Positions 24,824 to 34,209 of a stretch of DNA of 64,000 nt are shown here, piece by piece. The notes under the pieces are model-generated. The model was not told the origin of the DNA and made no database searches. It was given only the letters and a program-made list of their open reading frames with translations. This DNA comes from Hyphomicrobiales bacterium (GTDB taxonomy: Bacteria; Pseudomonadota; Alphaproteobacteria; Rhizobiales; Rhizobiaceae): the NCBI GenBank assembly GCA_024225445.1, contig JAAEMP010000200.1, forward strand, positions 38,951 to 102,950, written 5' to 3'. Position 1 is the stretch's first letter; every line of letters begins with the position of its first letter. A program made the translations under genes and the position numbers.

Positions 24824-25843
24824 CTAACCGATAAGACGAATGCCACACATCATGATCAACGCAATAAACGCCGTTTCAACAACAAGCAGAGCGATTGCCG
24901 GGCCACCGACTTTCAGGACATCTCGCAAGGATGTTTTTAGTCCAACACCGGCAATAGCGGTTAAAAGTGCCCATCTGGACGCGCTTGCGGATATTTCTAT
25001 AAGGGCAGTTGGGAGTAGATGGAAGGAATTAAGCGCCATCAGAATGGCAAACGCCAGGATGAATCCGGGAATAATCGGTGGAGCTGAATCAATACTGCGG
25101 CTGTCGACATCAAGATTGCGGATAATTATCGTCGCCACCAATACAACCGGCGCCAACATTGCGACGCGGATTAATTTCACCACCGTTGCCACTTCACCTG
25201 ACTGCTCCGAAACCGTAAAACCGGCACCTACAACCTGAGCCACGTCATGTATGGTGGCACCCAAAAAAACGCCAGCCATTTCATCGTCAAAGCCCAGCAA
25301 CGTAGTAATGATGGGATAGATAATCATCGCAAGCGTTGATAAAAGCGTAACGCCAACCACAGTGAAAACCAGCCGTTCCTCGGATCTTTCATCATGTGGA
25401 AGAATTGCCGAAATCGCCATCGCAGCGGAGGCTCCGCAGATTGCAACTGAACCCGCTGACAAAAAGGCGAATCGGGGTCCATGACCGAAAACCCGTGCCA
25501 CCAGAAGGCCAAACCCAATCGTCAGGCACAAGCTCGCAACCACCAAAATGACAACGCCTGATCCGAGTTGGGCAGCCATGTCAAAGCTTATTCGCATGCC
25601 CAGAAGTACCACGCCAAGCCGCAATATGATGCGCGCTGAAAAATTGATCCCTGCAACGCAGTGCCCCTCTTCTGATAGAAAATTCAGTGCAATGCCAAAT
25701 AACAGCGCCATTAACATCGCTGGCGCACCGTAATGATCCGAAATGAATTGACCGGCAAGTGCGATGAGAGAAGCGACCAGAAATCCTGGAAAAATGGACT
25801 GAAAGACCTCTTGTGAACGCGAGAGGAATTGTATGTGCATCAT
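24824..25843 (-). CDS. YeiH/CuyZ-type putative sulfite/sulfate exporter
   Basis: This 339-residue integral membrane protein has about ten hydrophobic segments and belongs to the YeiH family (PF03601). Motifs include RLGVVLLGMRIS, CGASAAMAISAILPH and FLGATIHDVAQVVGAG. In organosulfonate degraders a member of this family, CuyZ, is the proposed sulfite exporter. The sulfonate operon here releases sulfite through SuyAB, so the same job is likely. It lies 173 bp downstream of the universal stress gene on the same strand and may be the last gene of the operon or have its own promoter. Confidence 0.82.
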   Translation of the reverse strand: MMHIQFLSRSQEVFQSIFPGFLVASLIALAGQFISDHYGAPAMLMALLFGIALNFLSEEGHCVAGINFSARIILRLGVVLLGMRISFDMAAQLGSGVVILVVASLCLTIGFGLLVARVFGHGPRFAFLSAGSVAICGASAAMAISAILPHDERSEERLVFTVVGVTLLSTLAMIIYPIITTLLGFDDEMAGVFLGATIHDVAQVVGAGFTVSEQSGEVATVVKLIRVAMLAPVVLVATIIIRNLDVDSRSIDSAPPIIPGFILAFAILMALNSFHLLPTALIEISASASRWALLTAIAGVGLKTSLRDVLKVGGPAIALLVVETAFIALIMMCGIRLIG

Positions 25844-26016
25844 TTGTTTGCAAACTCAGATTGAAAGGAGGAAAGCCAGAGGCTGATCCGTTCCCTAAAG
25901 GTAGAAATTAACCCATATACCGCTTGGAGACATTTGATACATTATGAACCAGGCATTGCGATTCACCACACCACTGAACGACTATTGCAGCCGTGCATCC
26001 AAATGAGTATCCATGA

Positions 26017-26439
26017 TCAACCATCGTGCGCTTCTTGGCGCAGTACATGTACTGAGCAGGAAACGTGGCGCACGATGCGAGATGCAGTCGAGCCCAGAAA
26101 AAAATCTTGCAAACCAGGCTTGTGTGATCCTACAACGATACAGTCCGCTCCGATTTCCTCTGCATAGTCGGTAATGGCCCGCCCAGAGTGGCCCGTGAGC
26201 ACTACCGCTTCCACGTCTTTTTCTGCTCCGATTTTTTTGACAATTTCTTCTTTGGCTGATTTTCGAACATTCTTGACATGCTCTTTTGGAAGATAGACAC
26301 TGACGGAACTGTTAACTGGCTCAAATACGTGAACGGCAATGATTTCACCGTTTTCTGCTCTAAGTTTTCTGGCGGCTTTTATTGCTCTCTCGCCGTAACC
26401 GTGTTCCAGCGACAATGCTACAAGTATCTTTTTGTACAT
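26017..26439 (-). CDS. Universal stress protein (UspA family)
   Basis: This 140-residue single-domain universal stress protein starts MYKKILVALS and has the nucleotide-binding pattern GSHKPGLQDFFLGSTASRI followed by SCSVHVLR. A GAGGAAAAA site precedes the ATG at 26439; an in-frame TTG at 26451 overlaps that site and is unlikely. It is 75 bp downstream of suyB. Such genes often accompany TRAP transporters and sulfonate operons, perhaps as transport or energy sensors. Confidence 0.88.
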   Translation of the reverse strand: MYKKILVALSLEHGYGERAIKAARKLRAENGEIIAVHVFEPVNSSVSVYLPKEHVKNVRKSAKEEIVKKIGAEKDVEAVVLTGHSGRAITDYAEEIGADCIVVGSHKPGLQDFFLGSTASRIVRHVSCSVHVLRQEAHDG

Positions 26440-26514
26440 TTTTTTCCTCAATAGAACGGTTCACCACCGATGTTAAATGAACGGAAAGCAATAACTCGCC
26501 TTCCGCCTTGTTGT

Positions 26515-27693
26515 TTAGGCACTTCGATAAAGTTTGGTCATTGAAAATTCCCGGTGACCTAATGCCTCCGATGCGGTGTTACGCCCATTTGATGTCCGGC
26601 GGATCATTTCAATCAATGCATCACCGGCCTGATCAATCGTCATATCGCGGCGCAAGATTCCCGATACATCCACGTCCACATGTTCACTCATGGTACGAAT
26701 GGTGCGTGGATTTGCAGTGATCTTGATAACCGGAACAATCGGATTGCCGATGACGTTCCCCTGGCCTGTTGGAAAGGTATGTAACACATATCCACCAGCG
26801 GCCATCAGAGTTACACACTCGGCGGCAGCCGAGGAGCTGTCCATGAAATACAGGCCCTTGCCGGATTTTGGAGCTTCGGCGGGTTCCAGAATATCAATAA
26901 ACTGTGAGGTGCGTCCAATTTTTTCAAGATTACCGAGGGCTTTCTCTTCGATAGTTGTCAGTCCACCCTCGATATTGCCTTTTGTCGGCTGGCTATCTGA
27001 CAAATCATCGGTCTGGTGCGCAAAAATTACATCATCCTGATAGGCTTTCCACATTTTGTACCAGCGTTCACCAACTTCTTCATTGATAGCGCGTTTCTGA
27101 CAGATATGCTCGGCACCGGTAATTTCCGATGTTTCGCCAAAACAGCCATAAATGCCATGAGGCAAGAGTTTGTCATACATATTGCCAACTGTCGGGCAGG
27201 AACCCAGCCCGGTAGTGGTATCAGATTCACCACATTTGGTTGATATCCACAATTCGGTGATTGAACACTGTTCGCGTTGCAACTCGGAAGCATAGTGCAC
27301 CATGTCTTTGGCTGCCCGCGATGCATCCATGATGGTCTTCAGATCTCCGTTTTGTTCGATCGAAAAGCCAACAACAGGTTTGCCAGTCTCTGCAATGCCA
27401 TCGACAACCTTTTTGGTCCAGCCCGGTTCAATACCGATTACCACAACCGCGGCAACATTCGGGTTAGCGCCAGTTCCGATGATGGTGCGAAAATGAATGT
27501 CGAGATCCTCGCCAAACTGAAGGCGACCATAGGCATGTGGGATCGCCATTGTGCCTTTAATGTTGTTTGCTACTGCCTCGCAGGCCGCATTTGAAATATC
27601 ATCCAGTGGCAGAATGAGAACATGGTTACGCACTCCGACACGGCCATTGTCGCGACGGTAACCCTGAATGGTTACTTTTGAAAAATCAGTCAT
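26515..27693 (-). CDS. suyB: 3-sulfolactate sulfo-lyase, large (beta) subunit
   Basis: This 392-residue protein belongs to the UxaA/GarD C-terminal family ([55 protein letters not shown]). Members include altronate and galactarate dehydratases and SuyB. SuyAB eliminates sulfite from (R)-3-sulfolactate to give pyruvate and needs iron. The neighbours are an HpsN-like dehydrogenase, an SDR, a zinc dehydrogenase and a TRAP transporter, and no sugar-acid isomerase or reductase is present, so SuyB is preferred. It is 12 bp after suyA. Confidence 0.85.
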   Translation of the reverse strand: MTDFSKVTIQGYRRDNGRVGVRNHVLILPLDDISNAACEAVANNIKGTMAIPHAYGRLQFGEDLDIHFRTIIGTGANPNVAAVVVIGIEPGWTKKVVDGIAETGKPVVGFSIEQNGDLKTIMDASRAAKDMVHYASELQREQCSITELWISTKCGESDTTTGLGSCPTVGNMYDKLLPHGIYGCFGETSEITGAEHICQKRAINEEVGERWYKMWKAYQDDVIFAHQTDDLSDSQPTKGNIEGGLTTIEEKALGNLEKIGRTSQFIDILEPAEAPKSGKGLYFMDSSSAAAECVTLMAAGGYVLHTFPTGQGNVIGNPIVPVIKITANPRTIRTMSEHVDVDVSGILRRDMTIDQAGDALIEMIRRTSNGRNTASEALGHREFSMTKLYRSA

Positions 27694-27705
27694 TTTGGGG
27701 TGTCC

Positions 27706-27996
27706 TTACCAGCGTTTCGTTTTACAATTTTGGGTGTGAAGGTGATTACCCTTTTTGACATCATTCGTCATGATGCCGATATCTTCACCATATTTGAAAA
27801 CGGTGTCGCCCTTTTTCATGTCTTTCAGTGCGACTTTGTGGCCAATCGGAACGTCTTCACCACAAGTGAGACGGAAAGTGGAATTGTCATGGGTAATACA
27901 AACCAGCATATCGGTATTGGCAGTGAGGCCCTCAATCACAACAACGCCAACGCTGTCTTCGTGATCATGGACCAGGAGATGGGGAATTTCTGACAT
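27706..27996 (-). CDS. suyA: 3-sulfolactate sulfo-lyase, small (alpha) subunit
   Basis: This 96-residue SAF-domain protein (HDHEDSVGVVVIEGL, IGHKVALKDMKKGD, KGNHLHTQNCKTKRW) is the small partner of a UxaA-type dehydratase/lyase. In the sulfo-lyase it pairs with SuyB to cleave sulfolactate into pyruvate and sulfite. It is separate from the large subunit, as in SuyAB and in altronate dehydratases of some bacteria. The surrounding HPS-type genes decide for SuyA. It starts 16 bp after the zinc dehydrogenase gene. Confidence 0.85.
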   Translation of the reverse strand: MSEIPHLLVHDHEDSVGVVVIEGLTANTDMLVCITHDNSTFRLTCGEDVPIGHKVALKDMKKGDTVFKYGEDIGIMTNDVKKGNHLHTQNCKTKRW

Positions 27997-28012
27997 TTTC
28001 TAATTCCTTATA

Positions 28013-29002
28013 TCAGGGTTTTAAAACAATTTTTGATGCTGGGACTGCGCCTTGCCGAATATCAGCAAATGCCTTTGCCCCTTCAGACAACGGACGGGTT
28101 TCAATCCAGTCCAACGAACCAAGTTTGCCCTGGAACATTGCCTGTGAAGTCGAAATAAAGTCGGCGGCAGTGTAGGTGTAAGTTCCGATAAAAGTGATTT
28201 CCTGCAGAGTCATGCGTCGGATATCGAGCCCGCCTTCAGCCGCACCAAGGCCGATATGCATGATGACACCCCCGGGATTAACTGCCCTTGAAGCCACTTC
28301 ACGGGTTTGAGCGTATCCCACAGCGTCAATGACAAGGTCAATCTGGTTTTTATCGTCCAGGTCATCGGGGTCAATGACGGGTATTTGGGTTGTTTGCAAT
28401 AGATATTGGCGACGGCCTACATTGGGTTCCAGAATCGTTACGTCGCTAACGCCGAAGCACGATAGTGAAAGCGCAACTCCGACCCCGATCGCGCCTCCAC
28501 CAATGACCAGAGCTCGAACTTCTGATAAATCTTTGATTACAGCACGTTGCGCCAATCGAGCAGCGTGCCAACCACATGCGATAGGTTCCGCCAAACTGGC
28601 CTTTTCGAGCTGAAAATCATCAGGCACATGCACAATATTTGATGCCGGAATTGCAACAAATTCAGCAAATCCCCCTTCACGTGGCGGCATTGAAATAATT
28701 TGGCGATCAGGGCACAAATTATCACGCCCTGAAGTGCAAGCCGGGCAATTTCCACAGGTTACCAGTGGATTGATGGTTACGCGCTGACCATCTTTATCCC
28801 CGCCAACAACCGTGCCCGCAACTTCATGGCCAAGGATCAATGGTGCAGGTCGCCTTTCATCATGGCCCAGATACGCATGCATATCAGATCCACAGATACC
28901 GACGCTGTTAACTTTGATAATGACATCACCGTTTTTATGTATGGGATAATCAGCATCGCCAAATGCCAGTTTTTCCGGCCCCAAATAGACAAGTGCCTTC
29001 AT
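28013..29002 (-). CDS. hpsP: Zinc-dependent medium-chain dehydrogenase, HpsP-like
   Basis: This 329-residue medium-chain alcohol dehydrogenase has catalytic zinc ligands in VGICGSDMHAY and LGHEVAGTVVGG, a structural zinc cluster (CGNCPACTSGRDNLC) and the NAD motif VIGGGAIGVGVAL. HpsP in DHPS degraders oxidises one DHPS enantiomer at C2 to the 2-oxo form. The symbol is given by gene order and family, not by direct recognition; a threonine or sugar-alcohol dehydrogenase is possible in isolation. The start MKALVYLG overlaps the SDR stop (ATGA). A longer in-frame start would lie inside the SDR gene. Confidence 0.75.
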   Translation of the reverse strand: MKALVYLGPEKLAFGDADYPIHKNGDVIIKVNSVGICGSDMHAYLGHDERRPAPLILGHEVAGTVVGGDKDGQRVTINPLVTCGNCPACTSGRDNLCPDRQIISMPPREGGFAEFVAIPASNIVHVPDDFQLEKASLAEPIACGWHAARLAQRAVIKDLSEVRALVIGGGAIGVGVALSLSCFGVSDVTILEPNVGRRQYLLQTTQIPVIDPDDLDDKNQIDLVIDAVGYAQTREVASRAVNPGGVIMHIGLGAAEGGLDIRRMTLQEITFIGTYTYTAADFISTSQAMFQGKLGSLDWIETRPLSEGAKAFADIRQGAVPASKIVLKP

Positions 29003-29775
29003 TTTGCTGTATATCCTCCGTCTACACAAAGAATTTGGCCCGTCACATAGGCAGACGCATCCGAACACAAAAACTGGAGTGGACCGTTCATGTCTTCTGG
29101 TTCTCCATTTCGTCCGATGCAGGTTTGAGCAGCATTTCGCGCCGCTCGTTCGGGGTTATCGAATATAGCAGATGTGAGTTCAGTTTTGAAAAATCCTGGC
29201 GCAATGGCATTGGCGGTAATGCCATAAGGTGACCAGGCCTCTGCCATTGCCCGGGTCAACTGGGCAACAGCACCCTTGCTGGCGCCATAGGCAATACCGC
29301 CTGGAAAAGCTCGGAAACTTTGCAGTGAGGCAAAGTTAACGATCCGCCCCCACCTTCTGGCCTTCATTTCTTTTGCGAATAATTGCGCAAGAAAAAACGG
29401 TGCTGACAGATTGAGATTAAGAGTCAAATCCCACACCTCAGACGTCACATCATCGGCTGCCTGTCTGCTATTGATACCCGCTGCATTAATCAAAATATCA
29501 GGAGCACCATATGCAGCCGCCGCGTCTGCGGCGATGTCATGCAGGGCGCTTCTGTCAGACAGGTCGGCGGAAATAATATGGGCGTCTGCGGATATTGAGG
29601 ACTGCCAATTCTTCAGTTCATCGATACGGCGGGCGAGACCTATCACGCGAACTCCATTTTGCGCCAGAAATGTAGCCGCATGGCGCCCGAGGCCCGAGCT
29701 AGCTCCGGTCACAAACGCGGTCTTGCCGGCAAGATCAAAAAGCTCTGCCGGAGAAGTGAGGGCTGATTTACTCAT
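28999..29775 (-). CDS. hpsO: Short-chain dehydrogenase/reductase, HpsO-like
   Basis: This 258-residue classical SDR has the cofactor motif VTGASSGLGRHAA, NAAG (about residue 90), catalytic serine, tyrosine and lysine in the region ending YGASKGAVAQLTRAM, and a C-terminal DGGYTAK. In DHPS pathways HpsO works with HpsP to convert (R)- and (S)-DHPS through a shared 2-oxo intermediate. The start at 29775 overlaps the end of the HpsN-like gene by 8 bp. Assignment depends on the neighbours. Confidence 0.75.
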   Translation of the reverse strand: MSKSALTSPAELFDLAGKTAFVTGASSGLGRHAATFLAQNGVRVIGLARRIDELKNWQSSISADAHIISADLSDRSALHDIAADAAAAYGAPDILINAAGINSRQAADDVTSEVWDLTLNLNLSAPFFLAQLFAKEMKARRWGRIVNFASLQSFRAFPGGIAYGASKGAVAQLTRAMAEAWSPYGITANAIAPGFFKTELTSAIFDNPERAARNAAQTCIGRNGEPEDMNGPLQFLCSDASAYVTGQILCVDGGYTAK

Positions 29776-31075
29776 CTGCAGACAGGTCAAATTCTTGATT
29801 CGGGAAATATTTTTTCAATCGGATGTCTGCGGTGCGGGCATGACCTTCCATGCCTTCCAAACGTGAAATACGCGCCGTCGCCTCTGCTACACGTTTAGAT
29901 CCTTCACGAGTTGATTTTTGCCAGGTGACTATCTTCATGTATTTGTGAACCGACAGTCCACCGGTATAATTTGCCGCGCCGGATGTGGGAAGAACATGGT
30001 TCGTGCCCGAAGCTTTGTCGCCATATGCAACAGTAGTTTCTTCACCAAGAAAGAGCGAACCGTAGCATTGCAATCGGTTCAGCCACCAAGGCAGGTCATC
30101 TGCCTGAACGGTCAGATGTTCAGGTGCATAGTCATCAGCAGTCGCCGCCATTTCTTCACGATCTTTGCACAAAATCACTTCCGCATAATCACGCCAGGCA
30201 GCTTCGGCGTTTTTACGGTTGGTTTGCGGCAATTCAGCGATCAGACCGGGAACCAGTTGCATTACACTTTCAGCCAATTCCCGATTGTCAGTCACCAGCC
30301 AAACAGGAGAATTATAGCCATGCTCCGCCTGACCCACGAGGTCTGCTGCAACCACATGCCGGTCCGCAGTTGAATCTGCCAGCACAAGGCTGTCTGTTGG
30401 TCCGGCAAACATGTCAATTCCTACCCGTCCAAACAAAATCCTTTTTGCCTCGGCAACAAACTGGTTCCCAGGCCCCACCAGAATATCCGCTTTTGGCAGT
30501 CCAAACAGACCAAATGACATCGCTGCAATCCCCTGCACGCCACCCAGAGCCAAAATCTTGTCAGCGCCACAAATATGAGCTGCATATATGATTGCCGGTG
30601 CAATGCCTATGCCCGGGCGCGGCGGTGAACAGGCAATAATATGCTGGCAACCGGCCACTTTGGCGGTCGTGACAGTCATGATCGCAGAAGCGATATGGGA
30701 ATAACGGCCACCGGGAATGTAACAGCCAGCTGAGCGCACAGGAATAGACTTCTGGCCGGCTATGAGCCCCGGAAGTATTTCACATTCTATGTCTTTGAGT
30801 GTTGCTTTTTGAGCCTCAGCAAATTTTTTGACATTGGCATAGGCGAACCGGATATCCTGTTTAAGTTTTTGTGGCACCAATGTGCCGGCTTGTTCAATCT
30901 CTTGGGCGGTTAGTTTGATATTGCCGTCATATTTATCAAATTTTTTCGCATAAGTAAGAGCGGCCTCATCTCCGCCTGTTTCGATATCCGACAAAATTTC
31001 CTGAACTATCTCAGTAACATCACCGGAATCGCTTTTTGAGTTTAGATCTGCCTTTTTAAGATACTCAACTGGCAT
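29768..31075 (-). CDS. hpsN: Sulfopropanediol 3-dehydrogenase (HpsN), histidinol dehydrogenase family
   Basis: This 435-residue protein belongs to the histidinol dehydrogenase family: VRSAGCYIPGGRYSHIASA, ILVGPGNQFVAEAKR, VLADSTADRHVVAADL, and a C-terminal SGTNHVLPTSGAANYTGGL. Catabolic members, such as HpsN, oxidise (R)-2,3-dihydroxypropane-1-sulfonate twice with NAD to (R)-3-sulfolactate. No his biosynthesis genes are near, and it sits directly after a TRAP transporter and before an SDR, a zinc dehydrogenase and SuyAB. That is the HPS catabolic set. The gene is 11 bp after dctM. Confidence 0.87.
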   Translation of the reverse strand: MPVEYLKKADLNSKSDSGDVTEIVQEILSDIETGGDEAALTYAKKFDKYDGNIKLTAQEIEQAGTLVPQKLKQDIRFAYANVKKFAEAQKATLKDIECEILPGLIAGQKSIPVRSAGCYIPGGRYSHIASAIMTVTTAKVAGCQHIIACSPPRPGIGIAPAIIYAAHICGADKILALGGVQGIAAMSFGLFGLPKADILVGPGNQFVAEAKRILFGRVGIDMFAGPTDSLVLADSTADRHVVAADLVGQAEHGYNSPVWLVTDNRELAESVMQLVPGLIAELPQTNRKNAEAAWRDYAEVILCKDREEMAATADDYAPEHLTVQADDLPWWLNRLQCYGSLFLGEETTVAYGDKASGTNHVLPTSGAANYTGGLSVHKYMKIVTWQKSTREGSKRVAEATARISRLEGMEGHARTADIRLKKYFPNQEFDLSADE

Positions 31076-31086
31076 TCGATTTGCTC

Positions 31087-32418
31087 CTATTTAAGCATGT
31101 CTGGAAGCATGTATGTGGAGACTGCCGGTACATAGGCTATCAGCAGTACAACGATCAGCATGCAGGTAACATAAGGTCCAACCCGCGCCGCAATCTTGAG
31201 AATGGATTCGCCCGATATACCGGACACAACGAACAAGTTCAAACCAAGGGGTGGTGTGATAAACCCTACGCCCAGTGCGGTAATCATCATGATACAGAAT
31301 TGAATCTCATTCATGCCAATGTTGTCAGCAAGTGGCTTGAGGATCGGCGCCAGAATGACAATATTCGGTGTCGTTTCCATCACGCAGCCCGCCGCGATCA
31401 AAATACCGATCATCAGCAAGATCAAGATATATGGATTTTCGGTCATGGAGGTGATTGTAAACACAAATCCCTGCGGAACACCGAGCGCCGCAAGCGTTTG
31501 GGCAAGTGGAAGAGAAAATGCAATGATTGGAAGAATAACGCCGTTGACTTTTGCCGAGCTGACAAGCATGGCAGGAAAATCAGACAATTTCAGCGTCTTC
31601 AGCATAAAGCCCAAAATAATGGTGACAATTACCGCGGTCGCCCCCGCCTCGGTCGGCGTCAATCGACCAGAAAAGATGCCGTAAAAGATGATGCCCGGCA
31701 CCAGGAACGCATACCAACCTGACCGAATTGACTGCCATAGCCGTGCACCCCACTCACCAAATGACATTTGGCCACCACCTTCATAGGAATAAAAGCGATT
31801 AACAATCAGATTAGTAATCAGAATGGATGCAAGGATGGCGAGACCGGGAATAAGAGCCGCCAGAAACAAGGTCGAGGCAGATATTCCCAATACCAAACCG
31901 ATGATAATGTAAGCAATTGAGGGCGGGATCAAAACCCCGGTACAGGCACCCGCCGCTACCAATGCACATGCATATGGACGCGGATACCCGCTTTCAACCA
32001 GGCGCGCAATTGTCATGCGACCGACCGCAGCTGCGCCAGCAGCATCAGAACCGGAAATTGCGGCAAACATACCGCACACCAGCACGGTTGCTGAACCAAA
32101 GCCGCCTTTGGCAAAACAGGTAAGCGCTTCGGCTACGTCCAGAAATTTTCGACTGAGTCCCGTACGAACCAACACATCTCCTGTCAGAATGAACAACGGC
32201 ACGGCGGTGAGAGCAAAGGCATCAATGCCGTCAAATAGTGATTCACCCAACAGGGATAGTGGCAATGCACCTGACATCAAAAGCATAACGATGACGGCTG
32301 AACCTATTGCTGCCCAGATGGGGATTGCCAGTGCAATGAATAAAACGAAGATCAAAACCGGAACAAAAAAGTCTGAACCCAGTTCAACGGCTTGCAGTTG
32401 TTGTTGAAGACCTAACAT
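31087..32418 (-). CDS. TRAP transporter large permease (DctM family), probable DHPS uptake
   Basis: This 443-residue membrane protein is the 12-13 helix DctM subunit that carries the solute and couples uptake to a sodium or proton gradient. Typical stretches are GIDAFALTAVPLFILTGDV, GSDAAGAAAVGRM and the late FITPPLGLNLFVVSG. It follows the small subunit gene after 9 bp. Given the operon, the substrate is likely DHPS, as for the HpsKLM transporter of marine roseobacters. Confidence 0.92.
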   Translation of the reverse strand: MLGLQQQLQAVELGSDFFVPVLIFVLFIALAIPIWAAIGSAVIVMLLMSGALPLSLLGESLFDGIDAFALTAVPLFILTGDVLVRTGLSRKFLDVAEALTCFAKGGFGSATVLVCGMFAAISGSDAAGAAAVGRMTIARLVESGYPRPYACALVAAGACTGVLIPPSIAYIIIGLVLGISASTLFLAALIPGLAILASILITNLIVNRFYSYEGGGQMSFGEWGARLWQSIRSGWYAFLVPGIIFYGIFSGRLTPTEAGATAVIVTIILGFMLKTLKLSDFPAMLVSSAKVNGVILPIIAFSLPLAQTLAALGVPQGFVFTITSMTENPYILILLMIGILIAAGCVMETTPNIVILAPILKPLADNIGMNEIQFCIMMITALGVGFITPPLGLNLFVVSGISGESILKIAARVGPYVTCMLIVVLLIAYVPAVSTYMLPDMLK

Positions 32419-32427
32419 ATCGACACC

Positions 32428-32943
32428 TCAATCAAACATTTTGTTGCCTTCGAAAACGGCATGGCCTGAACGCAGGTCACGGATGTCTCGAAGAAACGAC
32501 TGGATCAAACGGAAGATCATCAATAAAAAACCGGCGGGCACGGCGAATAGAAACCAGACCATCGGCACACGGAGCCCGTGGCTGACAGCGCCAAATTTCC
32601 AGGCAACTGCAAATGTTTCATATGACCAGAACAGTGCCACACATGCGACAACAAGCATTATCAGATCGCCGAGAATATAAAGCAACGTCTTGGTGCGGGA
32701 AGAAACATAATGAAATAACACGTCAATGCGAATATGTGCCCGTTCTTTGACGGCTGAGGCTGCACCGATCCAGGCCAGATAAATGAAGGAGTAGCGGACA
32801 ATTTCCTCTCCCCATATGGAAGAGTATGAAAATACTTCACGGCGGACAACTTCAACAGCCATCGTTAAGACGAGAAGCACATAAAATACCAAAAGCGCCC
32901 AGCGTTCGATATTGGCATCTATTTGCTTGAAAATATTCAACAT
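32428..32943 (-). CDS. TRAP transporter small permease (DctQ family)
   Basis: This 171-residue protein has four hydrophobic helices and the DctQ motif EEIVRYSFIYLAWIGAA near residue 50. It forms the permease complex with the DctM subunit. The ATG at 32943 has GGGAAG 6 nt upstream, so it is preferred to the GTG at 32946. An 89-bp gap with a strong hairpin separates it from the binding protein gene. Confidence 0.9.
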   Translation of the reverse strand: MLNIFKQIDANIERWALLVFYVLLVLTMAVEVVRREVFSYSSIWGEEIVRYSFIYLAWIGAASAVKERAHIRIDVLFHYVSSRTKTLLYILGDLIMLVVACVALFWSYETFAVAWKFGAVSHGLRVPMVWFLFAVPAGFLLMIFRLIQSFLRDIRDLRSGHAVFEGNKMFD

Positions 32944-32992
32944 CACTCACTTCCCAGGTTAAGGATTTTGCTTTTCCGAACAGCTAGTAAAA

Positions 32993-33015
32993 GACAGCGC
33001 CAAATTGGCGCTGTC
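32993..33015 (-). terminator. Intra-operon hairpin between the TRAP binding protein and permease genes
   Basis: A perfect 10-bp stem with a 3-nt loop (gacagcgcca / tggcgctgtc) lies after the dctP stop. On the transcribed strand it is followed by TTTTACT. It may end part of the transcripts, or protect the 3' end of the dctP message, so that more binding protein than permease is made. Confidence 0.65.
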
Positions 33016-33032
33016 CGGCAGATACACGAACC

Positions 33033-34178
33033 CTATGCATCATGGACATAGAATTTACTCGTAGTCCCGGCCGCTTCTTCAAGTTTGGCAAAGGTATCCA
33101 TTGTCCCCGCCAGTTCCTTTTTGAAACTGTCCCATTCTGCCTTCTGATATCCGCCTGCGGCCTTCCATTCAGCCAGCTGATCTTCGGACAAGGAATGGAA
33201 TTCAACTCCCGACTTGCGCAATTCCGACATTGCATAATTGCGTGCGGAGGGTACTTTTGCCAGATTCTGCTGTGCTGTAATCTCCGAGCCGAACTCAACA
33301 CCTTGCTGGACATCGGCAGGCAGAGAGTTGAACCATTCAAGATTACATGAATAGACCTGACTGTCTGGCACCGCTTGGGTAAAGGTCACGTGACTAAGGA
33401 TATCTTTGAAACCAAATACGTATAATGCGCCAACGGATGGATCCAGAGCATCGGCTACACCTTGCTTGATTGCTGATGGTGTTTCACCCCATGCAACCGG
33501 TGTCGGGTTAGCGCCAACCATGCGATAATACTGTTGAAGCATCTGCGATCCCGGAACCCGGAATTTCACGCCACTCAAATCTCCGGGTGTCATGACGGGT
33601 CCCGAGCCGCCTTTGCGAACTGCCACAACACGCGGGTCAATAACAACATATAAAAGCGCCTTAAAACCTTTAGCAGCAATCTTCGGATCAACTTCACTTT
33701 TCCAGACATCAGATGTCACCAAATTGACAAACCGCTGATTTGATCCACAAAAATACGGCAAATTGATCAGGTCGGCGATCGGTGCGAATGGCGCAAAATT
33801 TGAAATTGAGTGCTGAGCCGCCTGAATTGTATTGCCCTGAACCTTTTGCACCAGCGCTCCACCTGCGCCCAATTGGCCGCCCGGAGAAAGCTTAACATAG
33901 ACTTTGCCGTTGGTCGCATTCTGGATATTTTCTTTCAAATCCAGTTGAATAATTGGATAGCTGCGTGATGCACCAATTACGTAGGCTGTCGCCAAATTCA
34001 GTGTGAATTCCGCAACCCTTTTACGCTCTTTTTCCTCTTTTGCCGTCTGCGCGACGGCTTCTTCGGACCACAATGTGCCCGCTGCTCCAGCAACCATGGC
34101 AGCTGTAAATGCACCACGACCGGTAAGTTTCAGAAAATTTCGGCGTTCGGCCGATTTCAGTTCTTGGTTGTCAGTCAT
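33033..34178 (-). CDS. TRAP transporter substrate-binding protein (DctP family), Tat-exported
   Basis: This 381-residue periplasmic binding protein has a Tat-type signal: ERRNFLKLTGRGAF, then a hydrophobic run ending near EEAVAQT (residues about 10-46). DctP-family features follow: LSPGGQLGAGGALVQKVQ, FRVPGSQMLQQYYRMVGANP and WGETPSAIKQGVADALD. It should bind the sulfonate and deliver it to DctQM. The ATG at 34178 has AGGAGG 6 nt upstream, so the longer in-frame start is rejected. Confidence 0.92.
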   Translation of the reverse strand: MTDNQELKSAERRNFLKLTGRGAFTAAMVAGAAGTLWSEEAVAQTAKEEKERKRVAEFTLNLATAYVIGASRSYPIIQLDLKENIQNATNGKVYVKLSPGGQLGAGGALVQKVQGNTIQAAQHSISNFAPFAPIADLINLPYFCGSNQRFVNLVTSDVWKSEVDPKIAAKGFKALLYVVIDPRVVAVRKGGSGPVMTPGDLSGVKFRVPGSQMLQQYYRMVGANPTPVAWGETPSAIKQGVADALDPSVGALYVFGFKDILSHVTFTQAVPDSQVYSCNLEWFNSLPADVQQGVEFGSEITAQQNLAKVPSARNYAMSELRKSGVEFHSLSEDQLAEWKAAGGYQKAEWDSFKKELAGTMDTFAKLEEAAGTTSKFYVHDA

Positions 34179-34209
34179 TTTGTTCCTCCTAAAATTGTTG
34201 AAAACCACC

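Noticed and set aside
26515..27996. Altronate or galactarate dehydratase for the UxaA-family pair
   Set aside because: No uronate isomerase, reductase or kinase is nearby, while an HpsN-type dehydrogenase, SDR, zinc dehydrogenase and TRAP transporter are. SuyAB fits the context better.
29768..31075. Biosynthetic histidinol dehydrogenase (hisD)
   Set aside because: No other his gene is present, and the gene sits inside a transporter-dehydrogenase-lyase operon typical of sulfonate use.
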